From: Pararge aegeria
Taxonomy: Eukaryota; Arthropoda; Insecta; Lepidoptera; Nymphalidae
Direction: 5' to 3'
DNA length: 64,000 nt
NCBI RefSeq assembly: GCF_905163445.1
Contig: NC_053197.1
Coordinates: 10,974,001 to 11,038,000, forward strand
The translations under genes and the position numbers were made by a program. Under the pieces are notes generated by a model. The model had not been told where the DNA came from. It worked only from the letters and a program-made list of their open reading frames with translations, and did no database searches. Positions 1-12,370 of the stretch are shown piece by piece; the first letter of the stretch is position 1; every line of letters starts with the position of its first letter.

Positions 1-629
1 GATGGGTCTGCTTCAGCGGATATCCCAGCAGCATCGTAGATTTGTGTGAAAGCGTTTGCTTGGTTCCGTGAGTAAGAACACAGTGAGGCTTTAATACAAA
101 TTTTGACTAATAGTGAATGCTGTGTGCGCGGTTTGAATCCTAATTGATACCCATCTAAGACATGAGTACAAGAGGACAAGAGGACATGGCACAGCACACT
201 TTGGCGGTCCTCTCGCTCCCAACTATCATTGAAGCGATGGTGCGAAGCGAGACTGCGTGAAATATGTCTTGCGAGAAGTATATATCCTCAAAGAAGGCAG
301 CGGAGCGAGAGAGGGAAGTCCTAGCAACCAAAAGCCGGCCTAAACGCGACGGCCTTTAGGAGTTCGTCGTACAAAGATTAAAGTATACAATGTACAGATT
401 TGTTGGGTTAGTGTGGATTATACCAAAATTTTGTTTACATTGATGACCTTTAACTTTAGCCTTTGACTTAGGCTTAAAGACATTTATTTCTCAAAAAAAA
501 AAAAAAACACAATAGTTGTTCACTTACATCAAGAACACTTAATAGAGAAAATAAGTTTAATGTTTCTAATTTAACATGGACTTCTAAATAACACCTGCTT
601 CTATCCAATATTATCATTGTTTTAATTAC
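1..629 (-). other. Intron 2 of the YLPM1-like gene (partial)
   Basis: This stretch follows the donor GTAATT at 629-624 (minus strand). No coding exon can be recognised in it. It holds a short tandem AAGAGGACA repeat near 169-188 and a small GC-rich inverted motif (GCCGGCC...GGCC) near 334-356. It looks like decayed repeat sequence. Confidence 0.5.
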
Positions 630-3222
630 CTTTCAATCTTAGAGGCTTATGATCATATTCAACTGTGATTGATGGATTAAACAGTGGTTCATCAAGCCAT
701 TTTGGTTTTACTGGCTGAATCGAAGGGTTCTGCTGGTTTAGTTCCTTTTTTTCAATTCCACCATGAGGATAATCATTATTACTTTGCTGTGGAGGAAAAT
801 TTTGTAATAGTGGTCTTGGGTGTGGCATATTGGGCCTGAAAGTGGACTTATTGAGATTTGGAAGGGGCATATTGGGTGTTGGTGAGGGTATATTGGGTCT
901 TGGAGTAGGCATGTTTTGTCTTGAAGGGAGCAAATTGGTACTTGGTGGTGGTATATTGGATCTAAATTGTGGAAAATCTCCTCTCTGGGGCATATTTTGG
1001 TTGGCAAATTGATTTTGTCTGTTATAATATTGACCTTGCTGTGCATTATACATCTGATATTCAGTATCATCAAAAGAATTAACATGTGATCCTGGTTCTT
1101 GGGAATTTTGGTAGTTGTTCATATTATTCTGTTGCCTGTATGGCACATTTTGAGGTTGATCATTGTTGTCATTATTGTAAGAATTACTATTTGTATTCCA
1201 CTGATTTGCCTGCATCATATTCCAACCTTCTCTGTAAGATCCACCTAGACTAGCTTCATCAGTATAAGGTGGTTTTTGGTTAGCCATCATTGATAAAATA
1301 TTCATTATTTTCTCGTCTCCAAGGATATTATTTATACCTTTTGAAATTTTAGAATAGTCAGGAACTGCAGGATTTTGCTGTTGCGGTGGCAAGTCTTCAG
1401 TTATGTCAATTACCTCTTGCTTATTAGATTTATCAACTTCTGGCACTAAGTCCAAGCCTGGTATGTTTTTAGAAGATTTACTAGCAGGCATAAAACTAGA
1501 ATTCACTTGTGGTGCAGATTTATACTCAGCATCCAAATTCTGATAAGCATCGTAATTTCTGTCTTTGGGATCCACTGATCTATTATTATCATTCCTCTTA
1601 TATGCTTGGTGGGGGGCGTTATTATGTTGCTCATATTGGGATGGTTTGTTATTTGAATAGCTTGATTGTACATTAATATTTTTATTTTGTACATTTGATT
1701 GGACATTTGTTTGCTTAATAGGTGTGTAATTAGTTACAGTTGTATTTGATGGAGTAGGAATAGCATTTATTTTATTATTACCTGTTTTTGTGGTTGTGGA
1801 TGCAGGTTGCACATTGCCCATAAGATTATCCCTCTTAATCTTCATCAGCTGACGGCGCTCCAGCAACTGTGCGCGACATGCTTCAAACTTCTGCTCATAT
1901 TCCCTGTAGGCTTGCTTGTCAGGGTGGTTTACATTCTCTTTTTTCCATTTCTCAATCTCCTCTTCCCACTTTTGAAATTGGATGTCGAATGATTTTTCCT
2001 CCTCTGCAAGCATCCTGAGGGCCTCTGAATTGACTCCTTGAGTAGACTGCTTCTCTGAGTGTGGATCTGCTATATAGGACCTGTTTTGATTGTTACCTGT
2101 TGTGGTGTTACCGTTGTTGCAGTCCGGTTGGGTACTCTTGAGAGGTTTTACAGTTGATGCACTGGAGACAGCCTTCACTACTGCACTGCCATATAAGGGT
2201 TGATCATTTTCATGAGGTGGTGGAGGGGGTGGCTTGTCTGGGGGTGGAACTGGTGGTGGTACTGCAACTGCTGCTACAGGTTGAAATCCAGCCAGAGCCT
2301 GTAAACCTTGCAAGTGTTTTGCATACTGGAACAAAAATTAATGTTGAATAGACACAGGCATTAATGAGTAAGTACTATGTTCATGGTATACATTGAATAT
2401 TATATTATTTGCTAGTCTTCTACAACCAAACTTAACTATACAGTGTAATTTCTAGTAATTATTAGAATAAGCATAACATCTCCCTATTCCTCGTAACTAT
2501 GCTGTTTTGGATCTGTGTGGTTTTGGATGTAAAAAATTGCAGCACACAGATTTGTTTGGTTGTCAAGCTTTATAGCAATTTTTAAATATTGGTGACCAGA
2601 TTCATCTTTGTGTGCTATTAATGTGTACCAACCTCCCTACTAATGTTTAAATCGAACAAAACAATATGCATACTTATTAATGCATTTAAAGTACTATCAA
2701 TTTTTGAGGATAAAACTTATTCTGCAAATTATTCCATTTTTTTTATAGATCTGGTATACTAAGTAGCATAGGCCACTGATCAGTCCATAAACCTGCAGGA
2801 AAATCCAATGCTCTGTCACAGCATGATTGATGGAACCAACAAAAACACTAGCATATATATTTTCTATTATCTGAAAAATATTGAAATGACTTATTTTTTG
2901 ATACCACATACTGACTTCTTGTTGATAGAAAGGCTACAACACTGTACACTCAACTAAAATTGGATAAATTACTCCATATTAAAGATTCAGGGCTCAGCTA
3001 TATGGATAATCTACAAATATATCCATGTTATAAAAATATTAAAATTACCTCTCCGCCGATTTGATTTTGCCATTGGGCGTACTGGTGTTGCCATTGTGAC
3101 CATTGCTGCCAATTCTGCTGTTGCATGAGCGCCCACTGCTCCTGCGTATAGGATCCCATCATATCAGCCGTCATACCGATACCGGGGTTCCATTGACCCG
3201 AATTTGGCATCGACCACGCCAT
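630..3222 (-). CDS. YLPM1: YLP motif-containing protein 1-like (5' part, runs off the window)
   Basis: Two coding exons: 3222-3049 (58 aa) and 2325-630 (565 codons plus one base). The intron is GT-AG, phase 0. Exon 2 ends in phase 1 at an AAAG/GTAATT donor, so the gene continues left of base 1. The start is the first ATG in frame; an upstream TTG is not needed. Exon 1 is Trp/Gln-rich with repeated QW pairs. Exon 2 opens with a linker and a proline run (about residues 81-98). It then has a charged segment of the pattern FxxxFxKWExxxEKW...NHPDKxxYxxYExKF (about 171-218), which resembles the conserved WExEF...YPHKD...YEKQW segment of vertebrate YLPM1/ZAP3. The rest is Asn/Gln/Pro-rich and low in complexity, with PRPN-like repeats near the end. 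The YLPM1 family is nuclear and linked to RNA, PP1 and telomerase regulation; its P-loop kinase-like end would lie outside the window. The assignment rests on the motif and general composition. Confidence 0.72.
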
Positions 3223-5286
3223 GTTCAATGTTAATACTAAAGTCTCAAAAAATATTTTAATTTATACTGAGGCAGAGTGGTTTTAATTATCCGCAATGAT
3301 AGGAGATGTCTGAAATAAGTTTTGACCACAGGTTTGACTTTTCACAACACGACGGCCATTTTGTTTTAAGTAAAGTTGACGCTTTACAGTTCACGCTAGT
3401 GTCGCTACTAGCTACTTGCTAGTTGCTAGCATAGAATTTCTACAATGCGGTCTTTAAGTAGTGATGTATGATAAATCTGTGGATATCGACAATTAATAAA
3501 AATGTGTATGCCTATGTCTATAGGCCAATTGCAAATAAAATGGCCTGTGGTCATAGCTATAAACTTAATAATTATATTCTTTTTGGTCCTAGAAAGCAAG
3601 AAAGAAACTATTAAATAAATAATTTCTTACACAAACCAATTTTACGTACAAAAATAGCATAACAGTATGTGAAGATATGTTCACCACTTAAAAAAATTAT
3701 TTTGTGCATTTTTTTCATTGGTTTTCCAATAGTAATTATATTATTCGAATTGATTAATTTTAAAATTACTGTGCACTGCAATAGTGAGTACTTACTCGTA
3801 ATATACTTAATGTTTGGGTACAAAAATAAATCACAAAAAGAAAGTATTTGCGTTATACTTTGAAACACACCTATTCCATGGTTTTTCTACGTTTTCACAA
3901 TTGGCTTTATGACTGCCTCTGTATGATTATTTTAAGTAATATTTCTTTTGGCGCTTTATGAACGTCAGATTTAATTTTTCTAAATGAAAAGAAGTTGCGC
4001 GTGGCACTGCATGAAACTAGTCTCTAATGATATTTATTTTAAATAGGTATCATTATTTTATTTAATGATAACTTTTGATTTATTAACTTTTCCCCACTAA
4101 CTAAATATGTACATAATACTTTGTCTTTGAAACCTTCAAAGACAAAGTATTATGTACCTATTTAGTTTCGCAATTTGAGTAATAAATCTTTGTATTAGAG
4201 TTAAAATTAATACCATAATACGAATATATCCAACGATAGTTTCTACTGGCAATATTATTAAATTTTAAAATGCTACAATTCCTTGCTTTTTTTGTGTACA
4301 TATTTTTTTGAGTAAATGAAATACATAATCCATAGTTTTTCTAGGGCATGTAAATAATGAATTTTAGAGGCAACGTTTTGCTTTAGATTAGATTATTACA
4401 TTATTTTCTTAAAGGATTACTTTTTTTTTTTTCAACTGCCTGTGTGATTCTTTATAAATCAACTTTCTTTTGCTAAAGAATTTGGTTATGGTTGGCAGAT
4501 TCGGAACCTATTTAGTACAAACATTTGTTATGTACATTGTTTGTTTTTCCCGAATGGGCTCCGAAACTACTAAACAAAACTCATATTGGATACTAAAGAT
4601 TCATTTTAACTTTTCTCATTATAATTAAACGTGTAGAAATATAGATATTGTACAGAAATGTGTTATGAATTTAAATGTTATTAATTTTAAGGATTTATAC
4701 GTAAAACTGTGATAAACACAAAACAAGTCTTAAGTACGCATATACATTTACGTACGCATATACATATACATTTACACATGTTTTTATTTTTCTTTTTAAA
4801 GCGATGAATTTTCATGAAATACTAATAAAACGTTATTATTCTGAAAATAAAATAATTTTCCCGCTAAGTAAGATTTTCGAATTGTTGTTCGACTAATCAA
4901 GTGTTTAATTTCAAAAATATCAGAGTTAATTTTTAACAAAAAGAAAGATTATGTTCTTTTTAGCTTATCGATAATTAATACATAATGCTACGAAACGTCA
5001 GCCCAACACTAATAAGACGCCATTTTTGCGTGAATTTGGTAGAATTTGAGTTGATTGTTGAGTGTCGTTTGTGTATTTACTTTAGTTTTCTATTGAATAT
5101 ATTAATTGCTAGCGTTTAAAAAACACTAATTCAGCATGAAATGTAGATCATAAATTCATTCAATTAAGCAGTAAGCACAGTTATACTATAACTTCTGTGA
5201 AAACGGCTGCGCGGGAAATGTGGATAAAGTCTTCTCGATAAAACAATTCAATTGAGAAAATTGTGTTTGTTACATAAATTATTAAT
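3223..5286. other. Divergent intergenic region between the YLPM1-like gene and the 458-aa gene
   Basis: About 2.06 kb, AT-rich, between two head-to-head genes. Only chance ORFs are present. It must carry the YLPM1-like 5' UTR and promoter at the left and the promoter of the plus-strand gene at the right. No clear TATA box can be assigned. The one clear structure is the inverted repeat at 4100-4166. Confidence 0.5.
4100..4166. repeat. 32-bp inverted repeat (hairpin), 3-nt loop
   Basis: Arms 4100-4131 and 4135-4166 are reverse complements with one mismatch (T/G at the TATGTAC versus TAGGTAC position). With only 3 nt between the arms it would form a tight cruciform or hairpin. It looks like a foldback/MITE remnant rather than a pre-miRNA, whose loop is longer and stem imperfect. 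Confidence 0.8.
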
Positions 5287-6663
5287 ATGATTTCGTACAG
5301 AGGACGAGAGGGGCGGAGGGGAAAGGGTTTTAAAATGACCAGACATTTAGAACGCTTGTATAAAGAAGGCAAATGCCGTGACTGTTCAGTGGTGGTGACG
5401 CGAATGGACTTTGCAAAGATTCTAGGTAAATTCACTAAAGTAAAAATCCAATATGAAAGTAGTTCTTCACCAAAGACACAGAAGACGCCGCAGGTTAACA
5501 AATCGGAAGCACAAGTTCCAAACACAAGGTTAAAAAATAACGAAAACGGCATGGTAATGTTCCACAGGAACGCCTATAATCCGCATCCAGCAAAAGTTTT
5601 AGCTAACACAAGAAAACATACAAACAACAAGGTTGCATCACCACATACTATATTGAAGGAAATTAACATCTTTAAAAATGCAATTCCGGTGAAAAACAGA
5701 AATAACAACTATAGTAACATCCACAATGGAAAACAATATGCTATTATATTTAATGATCCTACAAATAAGGATAGCAACAACAATATAAATATTGAGTTGA
5801 CTCTATCAGATTTGCTACCGAAGGTTAACAAAGATATTTTACCATCCGAGGAATGGTGTATAGACTATTTTCCAAAAAAAGATGAGCCCAAAAATGATAA
5901 AGTTTATGATCGTATAGCTGCCGAACTCGAAGACCTCATGTATAATGAGAAACCTGAAGTCAAGTTAATCAAAGCTGAGTCCACGGAGAATAAGGTAGAT
6001 GAATTCCCATCAATAATGGACATCCTAAATGATAATGTTACACCTGAAAGTAATTCTGAACATAAAAACCAAAACAATAATATGGAGTTGAAAGATGCCT
6101 TGGAATCTAATGATGTTGAAGCAATGCTGCTTGGTAAGACAGTCAAAAGTAAAGTTGAAACGCCTATGGATGTTGAAAATACAGATGTTAATAAACTAAT
6201 TGCTGATGTTGTCCAGTTTAGTACCAGCTCTGAGTCTACTATAAAAGAACTACCCGTTGCACCTGAGGTAGAAAATCCCCATAGTCCCTCAATATTAGAT
6301 GAGACGCTTCAAAAAGGTATTGAAGAACAGTTACCAAATCCGCATTTACAAATTAATAAAAATATTATTAATAGCCAAAACTCTGATGTATATGCATCCA
6401 AAAATGGAAAACAAAGTGATTCAAATATTTTTTCATCCTTAAAGTTGGAGGATGTTACACATGTTATATTTAAAAAAGTAGTCAGTGGGAATTGTATAAA
6501 GTCTGTTACATGTCCTAGAAATTTTAAATATTCCATAGAGTTAGAAGAGAAATCTGTTGAGTTTTTAGGTGCTCCCAAATATATTACAAGCTTAGAAGAC
6601 TTACAGGTACTATTACAAATAGTGAACGAAACAGACTTAAGAAGTTTATATGTTGTTTATTGA
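5287..6663 (+). CDS. Uncharacterised 458-aa protein, intronless
   Basis: A single open frame from ATG (5287; A at -3) to TGA (6661-6663). An alternative in-frame start is the ATG at 5335 (residue 17). Its length and ordinary composition make it a real gene. I do not recognise the family. The N-terminus is basic, with a CRDC-containing segment at about residues 32-40. The middle (about 50-380) is rich in Asn, Lys, Glu and Ser and looks disordered, with short acidic/hydrophobic patches (DLLPKVNKDILPSEEW near 178-195; FPSIMDILND near 241-250). The last 65 residues are more hydrophobic and ordered and are the best candidate for a conserved domain. There is no signal peptide or membrane span. It may be a nuclear or scaffold protein; that is a guess from composition. 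A possible AATAAA lies at 7175-7180. Confidence 0.7.
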   Translation: MISYRGREGRRGKGFKMTRHLERLYKEGKCRDCSVVVTRMDFAKILGKFTKVKIQYESSSSPKTQKTPQVNKSEAQVPNTRLKNNENGMVMFHRNAYNPHPAKVLANTRKHTNNKVASPHTILKEINIFKNAIPVKNRNNNYSNIHNGKQYAIIFNDPTNKDSNNNINIELTLSDLLPKVNKDILPSEEWCIDYFPKKDEPKNDKVYDRIAAELEDLMYNEKPEVKLIKAESTENKVDEFPSIMDILNDNVTPESNSEHKNQNNNMELKDALESNDVEAMLLGKTVKSKVETPMDVENTDVNKLIADVVQFSTSSESTIKELPVAPEVENPHSPSILDETLQKGIEEQLPNPHLQINKNIINSQNSDVYASKNGKQSDSNIFSSLKLEDVTHVIFKKVVSGNCIKSVTCPRNFKYSIELEEKSVEFLGAPKYITSLEDLQVLLQIVNETDLRSLYVVY

Positions 6664-7974
6664 CTCTTTCATTTAATGCTTATATTCAAACGTTTTTCTA
6701 TGACATCTCACTATGATCAAATTATTGAAAAGTGCAATATCACCTTTCAACGAATTGATTGGCGGAAGTACTCCAGTACTCAAATAAGATCCACTTTAAG
6801 AAGTCAGTAAAATATTCTTGAATATAGGTGTTAAGCAGGATAAAATACCTTATCATTGTAATTTCTAAAGAACAAGTTGACATTATGAGAAAATCAATCT
6901 TCCTATAATTTATAGGGCCTATATATAGTTTTAATGAAATATTATTATTAATAGCCTATATTTTGTTTTAATGAAATATTCATATATTTCATTAAGTAAA
7001 TATTTGTTATTAATATATTATATTTGATAAAAATATAATAACTATATTTAAATGTAAGTTACTGAAAGCCTTGAGTAAATAATATATTATGGATAGAAAA
7101 ACATTTATTACTTTTAGTCATTTGAATACAAGTTTATTACATAAATTCATTAACAAAAGTACCAGACAATTCAAAATAAAAATCCCAACAAAATAGTTTC
7201 ATTCCTTGTATCTAAAATGCATTATTTATAAAATTATACAAGCACTGTATAATATTTTCTTCTCCAAATGCATTTTAAATAAAATATAATAGCTCTATAT
7301 TCTTGAACTTATTTTTCTTTTCTAAATTGAATGCAAAAACATGGTTATATCAATCACAAATAATATTATATTAAAAAGATTTATTTAATAAAGCTCATTA
7401 TGTAGCTTCATATTTTATTAATCAACTACCAGTAGGGATACCATGAGTTTTGCAATCATTTACTTTTACATTTGTGTAGAATGCTCCCTATGACTTCAGT
7501 TATATACAATGTTTCCTAAAAAGTTTTGCAAATACTTTTACAATGTTAATACACATTTTAATATGTCCCCACTTTTAGTAGGGTCATTTTGACATGTCCT
7601 AATTTTTTGTACAATGTTTTGTTTTGTATTTTGTCTCAAATACAATGAGTCGTTAACGTAATCTAACAGCACCATGCAACATAATTTACTTTAGCAAATT
7701 ATAAATATTAATTTTAGGAGTTGACTATGTACTTTCTCATATGCTATGTAAAGATCTGAAATCCACTCCTTTGCATCTACTAAGTCTTGCCCCCCAATTG
7801 CTACGCCATTTTCCGGCAGTGATTACGTTTAAGGAATCACGCTGTATAAATATTAAATCTAAAGAAGAATAATAATTTTTCCATACAAACTAATTGCAAA
7901 CACTCAGCAAAGCAGTGCTTACTTATGACTACCCTATCGAAGTTAAAAGACGCAGACTTAAAAACCAAGTTAGG

Positions 7975-8055
7975 TACCTACGTGCAACCGCGCCGCGTAA
8001 ACCGCGTGTCTCTGGCGGCCGGGTGCTGGCGTAGTGGGCGTGGCGGCCGCGACGT
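7975..8055. promoter_or_regulatory. CpG-rich patch, possible promoter or first non-coding exon
   Basis: About 80 bases rich in CG dinucleotides in an otherwise AT-rich region. It includes GTGGGCGTGGC (a KLF/Sp1-type box) and NotI-like GCGGCCGC. A donor-like GGTGAGAC follows near 8073. No ORF is associated. It could be a promoter, an upstream exon of a distant gene, or part of a mobile element. Confidence 0.25.
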
Positions 8056-8559
8056 TATTCTGTCTCAGGTTTGGTGAGACTAGCTGTTGTTATTATTTTA
8101 TCAAGTACTTACTAACAGCTGGCAGGCCGACATCAAAAGCTGATGAGTTAGTAGATGTTATCATAGTACGTAGTTGATGAACAATCATTTATGTACACTT
8201 TAAACAGATTTCACTAAGTTTTTTGTTCCTACACCTTCATGACAAATTATTAGGGTCCCATTAAATCAAAATGCATAAACAATAAGAAATTTAAACAAAA
8301 AGTTTTTTTTTTAAATTCGCATTAATTACGTACATAAATAACAAAAATTTTATTATTGTTTCTATTGAATTATATGACGAAACAAATTTAATAGTTAATT
8401 TGTTCTTTACATTCTTTTTCATTTAATATAACGGAACCAATAGTTTTAAAAATAATCTCTTAAAAAAGCAGCAAACTCTCTGTCGGCGGCGCAGCGTCCT
8501 CTGTCGATAATTCCGACTGCAATTCGAAGAGTAGACCTTTCCTGAAGCCTCAACAATCG

Positions 8560-8770
8560 CACACGAACTTGCGCACCATGATCGTGTCGATCCATTTCAC
8601 AGTTCGCATATTATTTGCATTCGTTCAAACCTCTGTCTCCCTGAGGAGGTTGTGGCTTCGAATCCCGAGCTATGACTATGATTCACCTTTGACTTCTCAG
8701 TCTTGTGCGTTTTAGCAAACCGAATGGCACTTGCTAAGCCCACCAACTCCCACTTGACCAGCATGGTGGG
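8560..8770 (+). repeat. SINE-like fragment, decayed
   Basis: It contains a tRNA B-box-like GGCTTCGAATCCCGAG near 8653, followed by the GTGCGTTTTAGCAA body motif and a CCAGCATGGTGGGCTGTG end. These also occur in the SINE copies at 40555, 40940 and 53695. Confidence 0.5.
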
Positions 8771-9136
8771 CTGTGTTTTTTATTAATATATATTTCCAAC
8801 CGCAAATTCTCTACCTATCTAGCTTTTACAACATATACTAACCTAGTATTACACAAAACACTGAACTTACCGTGTTAACATTGATTTAATAACATCCGAA
8901 CATCGTAAACATCATCATCGCGGTGACACATATTCAACTTCCCATATTTCTTTTGTTTTTCTGGCATTCTACATTTGAATGTTAGTATGAGTAGAATAGT
9001 TATTATGTCTATGTCTAGTCTATGATCATAAATTGTTCAAACAAAAGTATTCAATCATTAACAAAATTCAATTTATAATATTCTGGGTAGGCTGTAACGT
9101 ATACGTCACCGCGCTCATCGGCGGAATGATTTTCGG

Positions 9137-9146
9137 GTCACGTGAC
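9137..9146. promoter_or_regulatory. Palindromic E-box GTCACGTGAC (CLEAR/MITF/USF type)
   Basis: An exact 10-bp palindrome containing CACGTG, the consensus bound by TFEB/MITF/USF-type bHLH-LZ proteins. CRE-like TACGTCA (9101 area) and GACGTCAC (9155 area) lie within about 40 bases on either side. No gene is adjacent, so an enhancer role is only inferred. Confidence 0.3.
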
Positions 9147-9351
9147 TGTGCCAGACGTCACAAGGTGCTTTAAAGGAATATATGAAATACATATATCATT
9201 AGATTATTACACTATTTTAGTGATTCCTTGTTGAGTACTGTCAGCATGCCTATTCGCGCGCGTCTAAACAGGGCTAAGTCTTATGAATGTGCCTATACCG
9301 ATCAATTTTTTTTCCACATATTTCACATCGGATAAGTCACGGGGACAGATA

Positions 9352-9383
9352 AAAATGTACCTTTACAGGTAAAGGTACATTTT
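9352..9383. repeat. Perfect 15-bp inverted repeat, 2-nt spacer
   Basis: Arms AAAATGTACCTTTAC (9352-9366) and GTAAAGGTACATTTT (9369-9383) are exact reverse complements. Confidence 0.85.
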
Positions 9384-12225
9384 CATTTACACGTATATAT
9401 GCCTTAAACAAATCTAGAATGGAGTCTAGGATAGAAGAGGGAACACCTATTAAATAAATATATACACAGTAAACACATTAAATATTTAAAAGAGGATAGC
9501 AATAACATTCTTAAACATGACAATTTAGTTGGGAAATCGGCTGTGAGATTGTTTTGGAAAGCTCAGAATGATAGCGACGATAACAATGTCTTCTAATGAG
9601 ACTATGTTATTATTAGCTTAACTTATTCAATGTGAGACTAACTTGTATCATGCCCAAAAATTATACGCTAAGATTGCTGCGATATTCACAATTTTCGCAA
9701 ACGGCATTTGCATTATGAGATGAAAAGTCTCAATTAATTGTTTCCGAAGTGTAGTCATACGAAATTCTTATAAGAATAGATGACACGCTCAATGAGGAGA
9801 CAAAAACACGGAACAACATGTTGGCTATCTTTGGTCAGTATTGCCATACTTTTGCCTTTTAAATGTTCAAGTTATTTGTTTTGTAAATTGTTTGTACTTC
9901 CTATGCCAGGTATTATTATTAGAGCAACATAATATGCTTTTAACATTATTGAAAAGATTCTATATTTCTATATATGAATAGCAATTATATAAAATTGTTT
10001 GAATTCATTAACTATGTAAGACTAAAACTGGTAAAATTATAATGCGCCATAGCTCACATAAGTGGTGATTATATTCTCTTTGTTAAAGCTATTTCCTAAA
10101 TATAGATTGTCTGCTTTGATGACCGTTTAATAGTTAATTCTGAGGTTACATATTATAGTCTGTGGGACCTGTGCTTACGTTCACCTTCATTAATCATTGT
10201 TCTTAGCGTTCGCCGCATTAAAAGTCCTCTTTTGTGCCTATTAAACTTGATTCGCTTTTAATAAAGATCTAAAATAAACATTATATAATAACACACTAAT
10301 GTTTCATGTTTTATACTTATTCATCCATTACCACCCTCAATAGGCAAGGCTTTCAAACTGCGTTTTGCGTATTATGAACAATACACACGTAAGTTAAAGT
10401 TAAAGTTGTTCATAATAGATTTGCTGTTTATTTAGTATACCGTTAGTTTTATTTATATATCTATCCTATAATCACCTATTGTCCTTGCTTAAATGGGAAT
10501 GGAATTCCGCAAAGAAATTCCTGCCTTTATTGTATATTTCCTAAAAAAAAAATATTTTATATTCTAGCTAATTAAGTTCCTTATTTTCATAGCATTGTAA
10601 TTTAAGCTCAAGGAGAAGAAAAAAATGTATTAATGAATCAATAACAAACACGATTAAATATGCTTTATATTTAAAAAATCTAGATTATCAAACGACTGAA
10701 TAGGCTCGTCAATCGTAAATGAGAAAATCGCAGAACAACATCGGTGAAGATTTCATTTAGGTTGGATCGTTTAATTTAATTATAGATGCAGGAAGGCCCA
10801 AAAAGTGTGGATATGAAAAAATAGTAGGTATCGATTTATTTTTAAAAAGATATAGTTATTGTTAATTATATATGTAAAAAAAATCATAGCCAAGGAAAAA
10901 ATACAACTTTTATACGTTTTGTTGTATTTCAGTAGCGATAACTAAGTTTAGGAATTAATGTAGCGTATTTTATGTCTTCATCTGGGATTAAATTCACGTA
11001 CTCACTTATAACACGCAAATAGACAGCGCAAGTGTGTTGCTCATAGACGGGACCAGAGGATAAATGCAAAATGTTTTTGAACAAGACTATAGGTACATTT
11101 AATTATAGAAACATATTAAATTCATGATTTAATCTAGGTACATACCAAATGAACATTTGATACATGACATGTCATGTAATTTGACAGATATTATCACACT
11201 TCATCCTAGATTTCAGTTCTGCACCCTGATGATTTAAGTCAGGTTAAATCTTTATTGCACGAAGATTAGCAGCAGGATTACTATGTATCTCAATAGAAAG
11301 TTGCCACCAAATAACATGTTATATCCATATTTTGCATTCTCTAAGCTAGTTTCTAACTGAGTCAATTTCATTAGCAGATACAATGCCGTAATGTATAAAA
11401 ATGGTTAGGGCTTAATTTGATAGCCACTTTTTATAGTGGCTATCCGAATTGGATGTTAACTGAGATACAGAATAACCCTGTAGAGCGAAGCGAAATACAT
11501 CACTACCAATAAAACCATTTCACATGAGCTTCATCAATGGTTTTGTTTTAAATTTACTTGGGAATAGTAATACAAAGAATCCATGTTACAGTTCAATTAT
11601 ATAGTTGGTTATTTCGATAAGAGTCGCATTAAATGTTTTCATTAGTAATTAATTTATTTGAGGATCTGAAAAGTTACGGTTATCAAGGCAACACAATGTA
11701 AACGTATGTTTATATATAAAATTTCGACTTTCTATTTAAGAATCCCAACGAGAAGATATGGTAAAAAAATTACTGGTTTAACCTGGTTTCTTACCATGGA
11801 AATGGGGTCTATCACTGTAACTAAACTTAGTCAGTAATTATTTGTATGTTACTTTGTTTATTAAATAATGATAAAAAAATGGCTATATTGTATAGATAGT
11901 TTAAACTTGTCTATTTCTATGGATCGTATCTATAAATTTTATATTTTTATTGTTGTGTTTAAACGTTCCGAGAGTTTGGAGAGAATATTAAATGCCTGGA
12001 TTTGAATCTGCTTCACTCCGGCAATCGTGGACCCGAGTGCTTTGCCTATCAAGCAACGCTTAACGATATTATTGTAAACCTTTTAATCAGCCTTATAGCG
12101 AATATGTCATTAGCAAAACCGTCAGGACGCGATTTTTTGGTAACTGATAGTAGACTTACTATATTATTTAAAATTCATTAGTAAAAATAATCATCTCATT
12201 ACAAATCATTGTATTACAAATACCA

Positions 12226-12294
12226 GAAAATGTTATTGATAATGTTTATTTATGTATTTCTTATGCATAAATAAACATTATCAATAACATTTTC
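12226..12294. repeat. Perfect 29-bp inverted repeat, 11-nt loop
   Basis: Arms 12226-12254 and 12266-12294 are exact reverse complements (GAAAATGTTATTG...CAATAACATTTTC). They are AT-rich. It is probably a small foldback/MITE core. Confidence 0.85.
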
Positions 12295-12370
12295 TTTATC
12301 TCATAATGATTAGTTAATAAATCGGTAAGATGATAATTGTTTAGCTTGTATTCGTGTTTATAAGATGTAT

